Of a stretch of DNA of 33,321 nt, positions 1 to 9,476 are shown piece by piece. Each line of letters starts with the position of its first letter. Position 1 is the stretch's first letter. The notes under the pieces were generated by a model that saw only the letters and a list, made by a program, of their open reading frames with translations, did not search any database and was not told where the DNA came from. Origin of the DNA: Thermoplasmata archaeon (GTDB lineage: Archaea > Thermoplasmatota > E2 > UBA202 > JdFR-43); assembly GCA_008297865.1 (NCBI GenBank), contig VBQI01000008.1, forward strand, positions 1 to 33,321, read 5' to 3'. The position numbers and the translations under genes are program-made.

Positions 1-73
1 AAGCCATCATTTCTACACCTTCAATTAAAGTTCTTTTTAGTCTCGCTTCTTTTCCGCATATTTCACATTTCAT
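1..73 (-). CDS. Archaeal multiprotein bridging factor aMBF1, N-terminal zinc-ribbon fragment (truncated by window edge)
   Basis: Reverse-strand translation from ATG at 73: MKCEICGKEARLKRTLIEGVEMMA, matching the aMBF1 N-terminus (CxxCG...LIEGVE). Not in the ORF track because it is short and runs off the window. Confidence 0.75.
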   Translation of the reverse strand, partial: MKCEICGKEARLKRTLIEGVEMMA

Positions 74-147
74 GTAGCGATATCTTTTTGCACAATATGA
101 ATTTTTGCAAATTTTTGAAAAGTTTTTAAAACAAAATGTATTTCTAA

Positions 148-489
148 ATGATTAAAATGATATTTGGAAAAGGAAGGAAAGAGGAATATATAGATTTGGA
201 GGAATATGGTGGAGAGGCGCAACCAGAAGCAAAGATGTTTGTAAAAGTTGTAGAAATCCAAAAATACGATGATTTAAAGGAATTTATAAGTTATATATAT
301 GAAGGAAATCTCCTTATTTTAGATATTACTCCAATTTCAGTAGATGACATTGAAGTTGAGCGAATAACAAATGAGCTTAAGAGAGTTGTTAAAGATATAA
401 ATGGGGACATTGCTGGCTTAGATAGAAATCATTTTATTGTCACACCATCTGGAGTAAAAATAGATAGGAGAAAAATTAGAAAATTCTAA
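148..489 (+). CDS. sepF: SepF-like cell division protein (archaeal FtsZ membrane anchor)
   Basis: 113 aa; SepF-like core 'MFVKVVEIQKYDDLKEFISYIYEGNLLILDITPI...DINGDIAGLDRNHFIVTPSGVKI'. Start may be the second Met at 157. Confidence 0.82.
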   Translation: MIKMIFGKGRKEEYIDLEEYGGEAQPEAKMFVKVVEIQKYDDLKEFISYIYEGNLLILDITPISVDDIEVERITNELKRVVKDINGDIAGLDRNHFIVTPSGVKIDRRKIRKF

Positions 490-1454
490 CCCACAAAAAA
501 TTCTTCTATTTCAAGCATATCCCTCCACTCTTCCTTGCAATAACAGTATGTCTCTTTTACCTCTTGCATTAATGAGAAATTTTTGATTATATCAAGCAAA
601 TTTTTATCACATTTTCCACAATTATGAGCCCCTCTTTCCTTTCCTCCTGCAACAACATCACATTTTATTAGTCCATTATATATTTCTCTACTTTCCTTCA
701 AAATTTCAATAACACTCCATAACCAGGGAGGGCGATATAGTCCATGCTTCCATAAAAATTCTACAACTGTCTTTCCATGTATTGCAACAGGATTAAATGA
801 AATTGTATTTGCCATATCCTTCACTTTTTCAACTGTATAGATTGCATCATCAATTGCTTCTTTTTCTGTTAGAAAAGGGGATTTAATCAAAATATAAACT
901 TTTAGCTCTTTTCCGAGCTCTATGACTCTTTCTGCAGATTTTTTCCATTGTTGAAAAGTGAAACCTTTATTTATTGCATATTTCAAAACTTTATCATTTG
1001 CAGATTCAAGACCCATTGCTATTTCAAGTCTTGTCTTTGTTTTTAATTCCTCTAATGCATTGACAAATTCTGGTCTGCTTTCTACAATTATCTTTTTTGC
1101 TTTTTCAAATTTTTTTAGAATAAGAGATTGCAAATCCCGTGGAATCTCCTTTTCATCAAAAAAACTTCCAGATGTAAAAATTTTGACAATAGTTTCATTG
1201 TTATATTCCCTTATTGCTTGGGCTATCTGTTTCTTTATTTCTTCTCTTCCTGCATCATAGCTTTCCTTAAAATACCCACACATTGTGCATCCGCTTTGCT
1301 TTGCCCATCTACAGCCAGAAGTGCGCAGGATGAACACAAAAGCATCTACAATTTTTCCATCAAGAACATCCTTTTCTTTCCATATTCTCGGCTTTTTTAC
1401 TTTTTTTACCTTACCTTTTTTAAAATCTTTAATGAGTTTGTGGAATTCTTTCAT
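486..1454 (-). CDS. Archaeosine biosynthesis radical SAM protein (RaSEA-like)
   Basis: Radical SAM-type CxxxxxxxCxxC cluster region 'RTSGCRWAKQSGCTMCGYF', 'FTSGSFFDEKEIP', 'ESRPEFV', and C-terminal Cys-rich 'CGKCDKN...YCYCKEEW', resembling the TIGR01210-type family. Confidence 0.82.
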   Translation of the reverse strand: MKEFHKLIKDFKKGKVKKVKKPRIWKEKDVLDGKIVDAFVFILRTSGCRWAKQSGCTMCGYFKESYDAGREEIKKQIAQAIREYNNETIVKIFTSGSFFDEKEIPRDLQSLILKKFEKAKKIIVESRPEFVNALEELKTKTRLEIAMGLESANDKVLKYAINKGFTFQQWKKSAERVIELGKELKVYILIKSPFLTEKEAIDDAIYTVEKVKDMANTISFNPVAIHGKTVVEFLWKHGLYRPPWLWSVIEILKESREIYNGLIKCDVVAGGKERGAHNCGKCDKNLLDIIKNFSLMQEVKETYCYCKEEWRDMLEIEEFFVG

Positions 1455-2134
1455 TTTGCAATTATAGCGCGGAGCCAGTCGGCAACATTTTCCGCATGGT
1501 CTGCAATGTCATCAATCCAATCAACTATCTTGAGTAAGTGGTATTCATCCATTGGAGAGAGTTTTTCTTCGAGCTTGTAAATTTTTTCAGTTATTCTATA
1601 ACGAATTTGGTCTGCTTCCCATTCTTTTTTATGCACATTATGAATATATCTTTTTGATTCTTCCCTTTCTTTTCCTGCAAAACTTGTTTCTATTAAGTCG
1701 CGAACATTCTCAACAGCTTTTTCCATTTCCTCTACTGTTTCTGCAACTTTATTCATATGTCGTTTAAAATCTTCTTTTAACTCATCTGGTATAGGGGTGT
1801 GGCGCAAATCCAAAAGCTGGGCAAGATTTTCTGCATGGTCGAGTATTGCATCTTCTTCACGCAACACCCATAGGAAATATCTTTTGTCTACAGGCATAAG
1901 AATCGAGCGGGGCAAATGAGCTCGAATATTTCCTTTTATTAAATCAGCTTCATGCTCCAATTCTGAAACTTTTTCTGTAATCTTATGGAAGTTCTCATAA
2001 TCACCATCTATATACCTTAGCACGCCATCCCTAAGTAATGAAATGCACTCCCTAACTTTACTCATATGCTCAAATAGCCCAGCAAATGGCGACTTTTTCC
2101 TGTATGTATCTCCAACTGGTGCTCTAAATGGCAT
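1451..2134 (-). CDS. DUF47/PhoU-like phosphate transport accessory protein
   Basis: 227 aa helical protein with PhoU-like motifs (ISLLRDGVLRYIDGDYENFHKITEKVSELEHEADLIKGNIRAHL); directly downstream of a Pit transporter. Confidence 0.88.
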   Translation of the reverse strand: MPFRAPVGDTYRKKSPFAGLFEHMSKVRECISLLRDGVLRYIDGDYENFHKITEKVSELEHEADLIKGNIRAHLPRSILMPVDKRYFLWVLREEDAILDHAENLAQLLDLRHTPIPDELKEDFKRHMNKVAETVEEMEKAVENVRDLIETSFAGKEREESKRYIHNVHKKEWEADQIRYRITEKIYKLEEKLSPMDEYHLLKIVDWIDDIADHAENVADWLRAIIAK

Positions 2135-3354
2135 TAAAATAATATTGTCAACCCCCTATAAATCAATATCGATAAAATTGCAGTTGCAGGTAGGGTGAGA
2201 AGCCATGAATAAACTATCTTTTTAATAATGGATAAATCAACAGCATCCAAACCTCTAGCGAGTCCAACACCTATGACAGCTCCCACTACAGTATGCGTCG
2301 TTGAGATAGGCATTCCAAGTTTGGAGGCAACAAGCACTACAGTTGCAGCTGAAAAATCTATTGCAAATCCCCTTGTGTTAGTCAAAGCAGTTATTTTTCC
2401 CCCTACAGTCCTTATAACTTTGTATCCCCATGTCACAATACCTATTGCTATTCCCATGCCTCCTAAGGCAAGCAGATACATAGGGTCAATGTTCATTTGG
2501 AGGGCAATAACTAAAACGACAGCTACTGGGGCAATTGCATTTGCAACATCATTTGCTCCATGAGAAAATGCAACATAGCACGAGGTCATTACTTGTAAAC
2601 GGCGAAAAAGCCCTTCTACAATATCATAGCCTCTTCCTGCCACCTTGCGTAGAAGGAGGAATCCAAAAATTGATGCGATAAAGGCTATGAGAAGAGAAAG
2701 AAGAATATATTCTTTCAAATCATATTCAAGTAGTTCCCCAACCCTTGTTTTCATAAAAATTGAAAGAAAAATGATAAAGATGGTTAAGCCAATGAATAAT
2801 GGTCCGACTTTCTTTGCACTTTTTACTGGCTCTTTTTTTGCAAGAACAAAATAAGCAATTATCTTAAACATTATAAAAGCCATAATTCCACCAACGATGG
2901 GTGAAAGAACCCATGATGAAGCTATTTGACCAACGGTACCCCATTTTACGAATGATAATCCTCCTTGAATAAGTCCAAAACCTATAACCCCGCCTATTAC
3001 ACCATGGGTTGTAGAAACTGGCAATTCCTTCCATGTAGCGATAGTTACGAAAATTCCAGCAGCAAGCAAGGCAGACAAAAAGCCGAGCGCAACCAAATGT
3101 TCATCCATAATTAAATTTCCTCCTGCATCGTAAGCCTTTACAATTCCTCCTTTTATTGTATCTGTAACATGCTTTCCAACGAGCACCGCCCCCAAAAAGT
3201 TAAGGACAGAAGCAATGATTAAAGCCTGTCTTAATGTTATTGCCTTCGCTCCTACAGCAGTTGACATTGAATTTGCAACGTCATTTGCCCCTATGCTCCA
3301 TGCCATATATAAGCCAGCAAAGATGGCAATAGCAACAAGTAAAATAGCAAGCAT
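2134..3354 (-). CDS. Inorganic phosphate transporter, Pit/PHO4 family
   Basis: 406 aa; duplicated signatures 'IGANDVANSMSTAVG' and 'HGANDVANAIAP', 'PVSTTHGVIGGVIG' and 'PISTTHTVVGAVIG'. Confidence 0.95.
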   Translation of the reverse strand: MLAILLVAIAIFAGLYMAWSIGANDVANSMSTAVGAKAITLRQALIIASVLNFLGAVLVGKHVTDTIKGGIVKAYDAGGNLIMDEHLVALGFLSALLAAGIFVTIATWKELPVSTTHGVIGGVIGFGLIQGGLSFVKWGTVGQIASSWVLSPIVGGIMAFIMFKIIAYFVLAKKEPVKSAKKVGPLFIGLTIFIIFLSIFMKTRVGELLEYDLKEYILLSLLIAFIASIFGFLLLRKVAGRGYDIVEGLFRRLQVMTSCYVAFSHGANDVANAIAPVAVVLVIALQMNIDPMYLLALGGMGIAIGIVTWGYKVIRTVGGKITALTNTRGFAIDFSAATVVLVASKLGMPISTTHTVVGAVIGVGLARGLDAVDLSIIKKIVYSWLLTLPATAILSILIYRGLTILF

Positions 3355-3405
3355 GGTAGGTAAATATTCATAAAAATTTATATTTTCCTGCCAAATTCTT
3401 TTATA

Positions 3406-3645
3406 ATGATTAAAGCATACATTCTCATTCTTACATATGTTGGAAATTTGAAAGCTGTGCTTGAGGAAATGAGGAAGCTTAGCAACATAGAAAGCATTGC
3501 AGTCGTTGCCGGTGACTATGACATAATTGTAAAAGCAAGTGTAAACAGCTTAGAAGAGCTTATGGAACTAACAGATAAAATACATGCAATTAAAGGGGTT
3601 AAAAGAACGAATACACAGGTTATAGAAAAAGAGATAGAGACATGA
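3406..3645 (+). CDS. Stand-alone Lrp/AsnC ligand-binding (RAM) domain protein
   Basis: 79 aa; 'AYILILTYVGNLKAVLEEMRKLSNIESIAVVAGDYDIIVKASVNSLEELMELTDKIHAIKGVKRTNTQVI', RAM fold pattern without HTH. Confidence 0.85.
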   Translation: MIKAYILILTYVGNLKAVLEEMRKLSNIESIAVVAGDYDIIVKASVNSLEELMELTDKIHAIKGVKRTNTQVIEKEIET

Positions 3646-4862
3646 GGATAAGAAAAAAGAGTTTATTCTATCTACTTGCAATTTTGTCCTCATTGATAGC
3701 CGCGGGTGTAACTTCAATAGACACATATATATCTATAAAATATAAAATAAATCCATGGACATTATGTCTTGCTATTTTCATAGCTGGGATGATAATAACT
3801 CTTTTATTATGCATTTTTTTATCCATTCCTATAGGAAAGAAAGCAATAGGGACAAGAATAGATCCTTCTTTTTATAGGATAAGGTTGCTAAGGAAAGAAG
3901 AATTACCATATCATATATTGGCTGGTATAGGAAATGCTGTTGCAACCATAGCCTATTTCTTCATAATATCAATTTATAAAGATCCGTCTGCCACCATTTC
4001 CTTTTTCCAGGTTGTTATCTTATATTTACTCCTCACTGAATCAATAGCAGAGAAAAATGCTCCCACGCTTGCGGAGGTAGAGTCTTCAGTGATAGTAACA
4101 TTTGGTGCAATAATGGCTTCTTTTTCCCTACAAGGGGAAATTAATTTTTTGGGCTTGCTTATTGTTTTTGCTATCCTAAACCCTGCATGGGTTCTGTTTT
4201 CAATATATCAAAGAAGGCTTAAATTGATGAAAATAAATGGAAGACATAATGACGCAATCAATATTAGATTCTGGAATCTCTTATTTACGACTCTCTTTAC
4301 ATCGCTTCTTGTTTATTTCATTGATGCAAAAAGATTTTTTGAAGTGGCTGTAGTAATGAAATATTGGCAAATATTTTTCCTTTCAATGGGAGTAACGTTC
4401 TTTTCATACATCCTTTATATCAGAGCTTTGGGGCTGGGCAAAGCAAGCGTTACCCAAGCAGTAAAATCCTCTACCATAATATTTTCAATTCCCTTCTCCA
4501 TTCTTCTTTCTAAATTTGTCCACATATCCTTATATGAATCTCCACAACAGCTTGTGATAAAAACAATGGGCATAATACTTGTTGTTATGGGGGTAATATC
4601 TTTTGCACTTACAGAAGTAAAGGCATATATTTTTATGAAGGCAAGCACTGGCTATTCAATAGATGAGTTAATGAGAAAGATATGGAAAATAAAGGGTATA
4701 ACAAGCGTTGCTACTGTTGCTGGAAAATATGATATAATTGCAAAAGCCAGAATAAGAACCTTAGGCAAGGGATATGAGCGAATTATAAGAGAATTAGAGG
4801 GGATAAAAGGAATAGAAAGATTTGAATGGCAATCCATATTAAAAGAATGGGAGGAAGTATAA
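3642..4862 (+). CDS. DMT/EamA-like multispanning membrane transporter fused to a C-terminal Lrp/AsnC RAM domain
   Basis: About 10 hydrophobic segments over residues 1-335, then 'STGYSIDELMRKIWKIKGITSVATVAGKYDIIAKARIRTLGKGYERIIRELEGIKGIERFEWQSIL', a RAM-like domain. ATGA overlap with the upstream RAM gene. Confidence 0.78.
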   Translation: MRIRKKSLFYLLAILSSLIAAGVTSIDTYISIKYKINPWTLCLAIFIAGMIITLLLCIFLSIPIGKKAIGTRIDPSFYRIRLLRKEELPYHILAGIGNAVATIAYFFIISIYKDPSATISFFQVVILYLLLTESIAEKNAPTLAEVESSVIVTFGAIMASFSLQGEINFLGLLIVFAILNPAWVLFSIYQRRLKLMKINGRHNDAINIRFWNLLFTTLFTSLLVYFIDAKRFFEVAVVMKYWQIFFLSMGVTFFSYILYIRALGLGKASVTQAVKSSTIIFSIPFSILLSKFVHISLYESPQQLVIKTMGIILVVMGVISFALTEVKAYIFMKASTGYSIDELMRKIWKIKGITSVATVAGKYDIIAKARIRTLGKGYERIIRELEGIKGIERFEWQSILKEWEEV

Positions 4863-5605
4863 TGAAAGTTGGAATTATCGGGGGCACAGGTTTATATGAA
4901 ATGGAAGGAGAGGCAATTGTTGTTGAAACTAATTATGGCGACGTTGAAATGATATTTTTTGAAAAACACGACAGGCAAATCTTTTTCATTCCAAGACATG
5001 GGAAGAAGCATAAGCCTGCCCATAGCGTAAATTATTTTGCTAATATAGAGGCAATGAAAAATGCTGGTGTGGAAGCGATAATTGCAACAAGCACAGTTGG
5101 TTCAATGAAGAAAGAAATAAAGCCTGGAAGCATCTTCATTCCAAATGATTTTATTGATTTTACAAGGCGTAAAACAACTTTTTTTGATGATGAAGCAGTC
5201 CATATTGACATGAGTCAGCCTTTCTGTCCTATCATAAGAAAAATTTTGTTTGAAGAAGCAAGGAAGCAGAGCATTGCTCATGAAGGGGTTTATGTTGTAA
5301 CTCAGGGACCAAGATTAGAAACAAAAGCAGAAATCTCCATGCTCAGAAATTTTGCAGACGTCGTTGGGATGACCTTATTTCCAGAGATAGTGCTGGCGAG
5401 AGAAAAAGGAATTTGCTATGCCTCCTTATGCATTGTTTCAAATTTTGCTGCAGGATTGCAGGAAAAACTGGATATAGAAGAAATTAAAAGAATATATGAA
5501 AATAAGAAACGTGTGGTGCTCTCAATTATTGATGGATGTATAAAAAGATTGCCAGAAGAAAGGAAATGTGATTGTAAAAATGCAGCTGATAAAGGGAGAA
5601 TATAA
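4862..5605 (+). CDS. MTA/MTI phosphorylase family (likely 6-oxopurine-type, S-methyl-5'-thioinosine phosphorylase-like)
   Basis: 'MKVGIIGGTGLY', 'IPRHGKKHKPAHSVNYFANIEAMKNAGVEAIIATSTVGSM', 'VYVVTQGPRLETKAEI', 'VVGMTLFPEIVLAREKGICYASLCIVSNFAAG'. Start taken at the ATG overlapping the previous stop (TAATG). Confidence 0.88.
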   Translation: MKVGIIGGTGLYEMEGEAIVVETNYGDVEMIFFEKHDRQIFFIPRHGKKHKPAHSVNYFANIEAMKNAGVEAIIATSTVGSMKKEIKPGSIFIPNDFIDFTRRKTTFFDDEAVHIDMSQPFCPIIRKILFEEARKQSIAHEGVYVVTQGPRLETKAEISMLRNFADVVGMTLFPEIVLAREKGICYASLCIVSNFAAGLQEKLDIEEIKRIYENKKRVVLSIIDGCIKRLPEERKCDCKNAADKGRI

Positions 5606-6107
5606 TATTGAAGAGCTCATTAAATTTGTTCATTCTATCTACTTAGCTACAAACGGAGCCTATCCTCTTCTTGAATGGGTTGATGAAAAACCATCGCCAA
5701 ATGACTTTAAAACTTTTGAAAAAATCTATGCTCCTTTTCTAAAGGAAAGGCTAGAAAAAGAATTTGATGAAATCTATATATGGAGAAGTAAAGAAATTAT
5801 AGGAACAGGAGCCTTAGTTTATAAATTTGAAGGAAAGGATATTCCATGGATTCCTTCATTGCCAAGTAAAGCCGGTTTCATAGAATTTTTAATGGTTTCT
5901 CCACAGCATCAAGGAAAAGGATATGGAAAAAAATTCTTGTTCTTTTTGATTCACCGTCTTCATCAATTAGCAAAAGATGCATATGTCGTAACATCTCCTT
6001 TTATAGATGCATACTTCTTTTATAAAAAAAATGGATTTAAAGATGTTTTAAGATATGAAAAATTTGTTTTAATGAAATATGAAGGCTTACATACTCAAAA
6101 CTTTTAA
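5568..6107 (+). CDS. GNAT family N-acetyltransferase
   Basis: Acetyl-CoA binding motif A-like 'FIEFLMVSPQHQGKGYGKKFLFFLIHRLHQLA' and 'FYKKNGFKDVLRYEKFVLMKY'. Confidence 0.82.
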   Translation: MIVKMQLIKGEYNIEELIKFVHSIYLATNGAYPLLEWVDEKPSPNDFKTFEKIYAPFLKERLEKEFDEIYIWRSKEIIGTGALVYKFEGKDIPWIPSLPSKAGFIEFLMVSPQHQGKGYGKKFLFFLIHRLHQLAKDAYVVTSPFIDAYFFYKKNGFKDVLRYEKFVLMKYEGLHTQNF

Positions 6108-6129
6108 AGGCTGTGATATTTTACTTCAT

Positions 6130-6417
6130 ATGATTATTGCTGAACTGGCTATATTTCCTACATCTGAAGGAGTATCTGTAAGCAAATATGTTAAGAAAGC
6201 ATTGGAAGAGATAGAGAAATCTGGACTAAAGCATGAAACAGGAGCTATGTCTACAACCATAGAAGCAAAAAGCCTAAATGAAATTTTTGAGGTGATTAAA
6301 AGGGCACATGAAGCAATTGTTGGCATGGGAGCAAAGCGAATTCACATTGATTTGCGCATCGACCATAGGCTTGATAAAGAAGCGACAATTGAATCAAAGA
6401 AGAGGGCGGTTCAATGA
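6130..6417 (+). CDS. MTH1187/YkoF-like thiamine-binding family protein
   Basis: 'MIIAELAIFPTSEGVSVSKYVKKALEEIEKSGLKHETGAMSTTIEAKSLNEIFEVIKRAHEAIVGMGAKRIHIDLRIDHRLDKEATIESKKRAV', a typical MTH1187 family sequence. Confidence 0.85.
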   Translation: MIIAELAIFPTSEGVSVSKYVKKALEEIEKSGLKHETGAMSTTIEAKSLNEIFEVIKRAHEAIVGMGAKRIHIDLRIDHRLDKEATIESKKRAVQ

Positions 6418-7364
6418 TTGAGATATGGACAGAAAAATATCGTCCATCGAAGCTTGATGAGGTTATAGGACAAGAGCATATTGTAAAAAGTCTTAAGGCT
6501 TATGTAAAATCTGGGAATATACCTCATTTGCTTTTCGCCGGCCCCGCTGGAACAGGGAAAACAACTTGTGCCATCGCTTTGGCTAAGGAATTCTATGGTG
6601 ATGCATGGAGGGAAAATTTTGAAGAGTTGAATGCAAGCGATGAACGTGGCTTAGACGTTGTTAGAGGGAGAATAAAAAATTTTGCAAGAACAGCTCCTCT
6701 TGGGAGGGCACCCTTCAAAATCATATTTCTTGATGAGGCAGATGCTCTTACTCCAGATGCACAGGCAGCTTTAAGAAGAACAATGGAAAGATATACTGCA
6801 ACATGTAGATTTATTTTATCATGTAATTATAGTAGTAAAATTATAGAGCCGATTCAATCAAGATGCGTCGTTTTTCGTTTCTCGTCAATAAACGATAGGG
6901 ATATGGAAAAGTATTTGCAAAAAATAGCAGAGAAGGAGGGAATTGAAATAACGGAGGAAGGAATGAAATCACTGATATATGTGGCACGTGGTGACATGCG
7001 CAGGGCAATTAATTCATTGCAGGTGGCTGCGAGCATTTCAAATCGCATAGACGCAGACACTGTATATAGAGTTGCTTCTGTAGCACGTCCTGAATTGGCC
7101 AAAGCATTACTTGAAACAGCTTTGAGAGGAGATTTCTTGAAGGCGAGAGAAATGCTTGATAAAATGTTTATTGAAGAAGGACTTTCTGGAGAAGATATTA
7201 TTAAAGGATTGCACGGTGCAATTTTCGACGTTTCATTGCATGAAAGGAAGAAAGCAGAAATAATAGATAGAATGGGAGAAGTGGAATTTAGAATAGTTGA
7301 AGGAAGCAATGAACGCATACAGCTTGAAGCTTTATTGGCATATTTAGCATCGATAGAAAAATAA
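6414..7364 (+). CDS. rfcS: Replication factor C small subunit (clamp loader)
   Basis: 'EIWTEKYRPSKLDEVIGQEHIVKSLKAYVKSGNIPHLLFAGPAGTGKTTCAIALAKEFYG', 'LDEADALTPDAQAALRRTMERYTATCRFILSCNYSSKIIEPIQSRC'. Confidence 0.97.
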   Translation: MIEIWTEKYRPSKLDEVIGQEHIVKSLKAYVKSGNIPHLLFAGPAGTGKTTCAIALAKEFYGDAWRENFEELNASDERGLDVVRGRIKNFARTAPLGRAPFKIIFLDEADALTPDAQAALRRTMERYTATCRFILSCNYSSKIIEPIQSRCVVFRFSSINDRDMEKYLQKIAEKEGIEITEEGMKSLIYVARGDMRRAINSLQVAASISNRIDADTVYRVASVARPELAKALLETALRGDFLKAREMLDKMFIEEGLSGEDIIKGLHGAIFDVSLHERKKAEIIDRMGEVEFRIVEGSNERIQLEALLAYLASIEK

Positions 7365-7384
7365 TAAATCCAGCTATTTATAAC

Positions 7385-8527
7385 ATGGAAGATGAAACAG
7401 TTTGTGTTTATGAAGAGGAGTATGAATATGGAAGCATAACTTGTCCTTTGCATCTTTCATCAACTTTTCTGTTAAATGATGAGAAATATAAAAAAATGAA
7501 GGAGGGCAAAGCAAGAGAGGATTTCATTTACTCTCGCCTTTCTAATCCAACTGTAAAAGCCTTGAAAAAGAAATTTGCAATACTTGAAAAAGCCGATGAT
7601 TCACTCGCTTTTTCTTCAGGAATGTCAGCTATAGCAACGACTCTTCTTACCTTTCTTCGTCCAAAAGATGAATTGATTACTTCCATAGATTTATACGGTG
7701 GAACTTACAGATTCATAGAGGATGAGTTGAAAATGCTCGGTATAAAAGTTAGATACGTAGACTGTACGTCCCTGGAAGAAATAAGAAATGCTATAACAGA
7801 AAGAACGAAAATGATATTTTTTGAAACAATAACAAAATCCAATGCTTAAGGTTGTTGATGTGCCTTCAATTGCAGAATTGGCAAATGAAAATGATATAAT
7901 ATTCTGTGTAGATGCAACATTTTCAACGCCTATAAATCAACATGCATTAGAGCAAGGAGCTGACATTGTTATTCACAGCACTTCAAAATATCTTAGTGGA
8001 CATTCTGATTTAATCGGGGGAATAGTTGCTTCAAATAAACAAAATATTGAAAAAATCTGGCAGAGAATGACAAAATATGGAGGTTGCATGAACCCATTTC
8101 AAGCTTATATGCTTTTAAGGAGTATGAAAACATTGCATATAAGGATGAAAACACATAATGAGAATGCAATGGGAATTGCAGAATTTCTTGAGAAAAAAGT
8201 TAAAAAAGTTATTTATCCTGGCTTAGAAAGTCACGAACAATATGAAATAGCAAAAAGACTATTAAAAGGATATGGAGGGATGGTAAGTTTCGTTTTAGGA
8301 AAAAACGAATATGGACTAAAATTTATGAGGAGGCTTAAAATAATCAAGGAAGCTTCAAGTTTAGGAGGGATTGAAAGCTTAATGAGTATGCCTTTCAATA
8401 CATCTCACAGCTATTTAAGCAATGAGGAAAGAAAAAAATGGGAATAGAGGATGGTTTTATCCGACTTTCTGTTGGAATAGAACATATTAATGATTTGATA
8501 GGTGATATAGAAAAAGCACTTAGTTAA
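7385..8527 (+). pseudogene. Cystathionine gamma-synthase/lyase family PLP enzyme (trans-sulfuration), interrupted by two frameshifts
   Basis: Three segments in shifting frames: 7385-7837 (YGSITCPLHLSSTF...FSSGMSAIATTL...DLYGGTYR), 7834-8438 (after correction 'ETITNPMLKVVDVPSIAELAN...VDATFSTPINQ...ADIVIHSTSKYLSGHSDLIGG'), 8438-8527 (MGIEDGFIRLSVGIEHINDLIGDIEKALS*). Shifts lie in A-runs at 7834-7837 and 8432-8438. Confidence 0.85.
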
Positions 8528-9475
8528 TCATTCAAAAATTATGCTTTTCTGTTCAAGTTCTATTTCTGGCATTTTATAGCCTTTTCTCGCCTTTTTATCA
8601 TACTCTTCCTCGCCCATCTCCTGGAGTATTTTACGCCCTTTCTCATACATTTTCAGAACATTGTTATTCATTTTTGCAACGCTTCCAGGTGAGATTTTTT
8701 TCATGAGCAATTTTGAAGCTATTGTTAGGCCAAGAGGGAGAGATTCTGTTCTCATTATGCTACCAGGAATAGCCTGAAACCATATGCCTATTGAATCTTC
8801 TCCAAATTTTGTTATTGGTATACCCGCGGCAGCCTGCCTTTCTGGCGTTGGGCCGACGTCTGCAACAATCCATTTCCCATCTATGTATGCTTCACCTTCA
8901 CCATGAAGCATGAAATAGCCCATTGCATCATACCACTCCTGCATGAGAGGATCTGCCATAAATGTGTCAAACCATTGTTGAATCATTGTAAGTGCATATA
9001 GCTTGTATCTTGCTTTTATTCCAGCCACCCTACATAGAGCAATGAAAAGGGAAATTTTATGGAGGCAGGTGCCATAACCTCTTCTTAAAGTTGCTTCCAC
9101 ACTGTCCAAGGGCACTATTTGAAGAATAATTTTCCTTTTGGTAAACTCAAAAGCATCCTTTGCATATTCATAAGGTTCTTTTTCAAATGCTCCAAGATGA
9201 TTTGCCAAAGCTATTACTTCTTTTGAATATGGATTACAATGCAAAGTGGGGCGGAGGTATTTCTCATCAGATTTCACGAATTTCATTCCTGGCCTATATT
9301 CCGGCAATTCATACATTCTTTCTGGAGGCTTATATCCAACTTTTTCCTTTCTTACTTCCTTAAGGCTCCCCAAATTTTTAAGCAGAACTTTGCTAAGGGC
9401 AAACCCCCCTCTAATGAAGAGTTTGAGCATTTGCTTCGGTGGGATATATTCCTTTTCTTTCCACTCTCTAAACAT
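8528..9475 (-). CDS. Transglutaminase-like (papain-fold) protein
   Basis: 'LRRGYGTCLHKISLFIALCRVAGIKARYKLYAL', then 'YFMLHGEGEAYIDGKWIVADVGPT': plausible Cys-His-Asp arrangement of the transglutaminase-like superfamily. Confidence 0.7.
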   Translation of the reverse strand: MFREWKEKEYIPPKQMLKLFIRGGFALSKVLLKNLGSLKEVRKEKVGYKPPERMYELPEYRPGMKFVKSDEKYLRPTLHCNPYSKEVIALANHLGAFEKEPYEYAKDAFEFTKRKIILQIVPLDSVEATLRRGYGTCLHKISLFIALCRVAGIKARYKLYALTMIQQWFDTFMADPLMQEWYDAMGYFMLHGEGEAYIDGKWIVADVGPTPERQAAAGIPITKFGEDSIGIWFQAIPGSIMRTESLPLGLTIASKLLMKKISPGSVAKMNNNVLKMYEKGRKILQEMGEEEYDKKARKGYKMPEIELEQKSIIFE

Positions 9476-9476
9476 A

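Noticed and set aside
958-1580. Plus-strand ORFs (100, 150 and 60 aa) opposite the radical SAM and PhoU-like genes
   Set aside because: Antisense to well-supported coding sequence, low-complexity Phe/Ser-rich translations, no recognisable family.
6854-7453. Minus-strand 199-aa ORF across rfcS
   Set aside because: Antisense shadow of rfcS; Ser/Ile-rich translation with no motifs.
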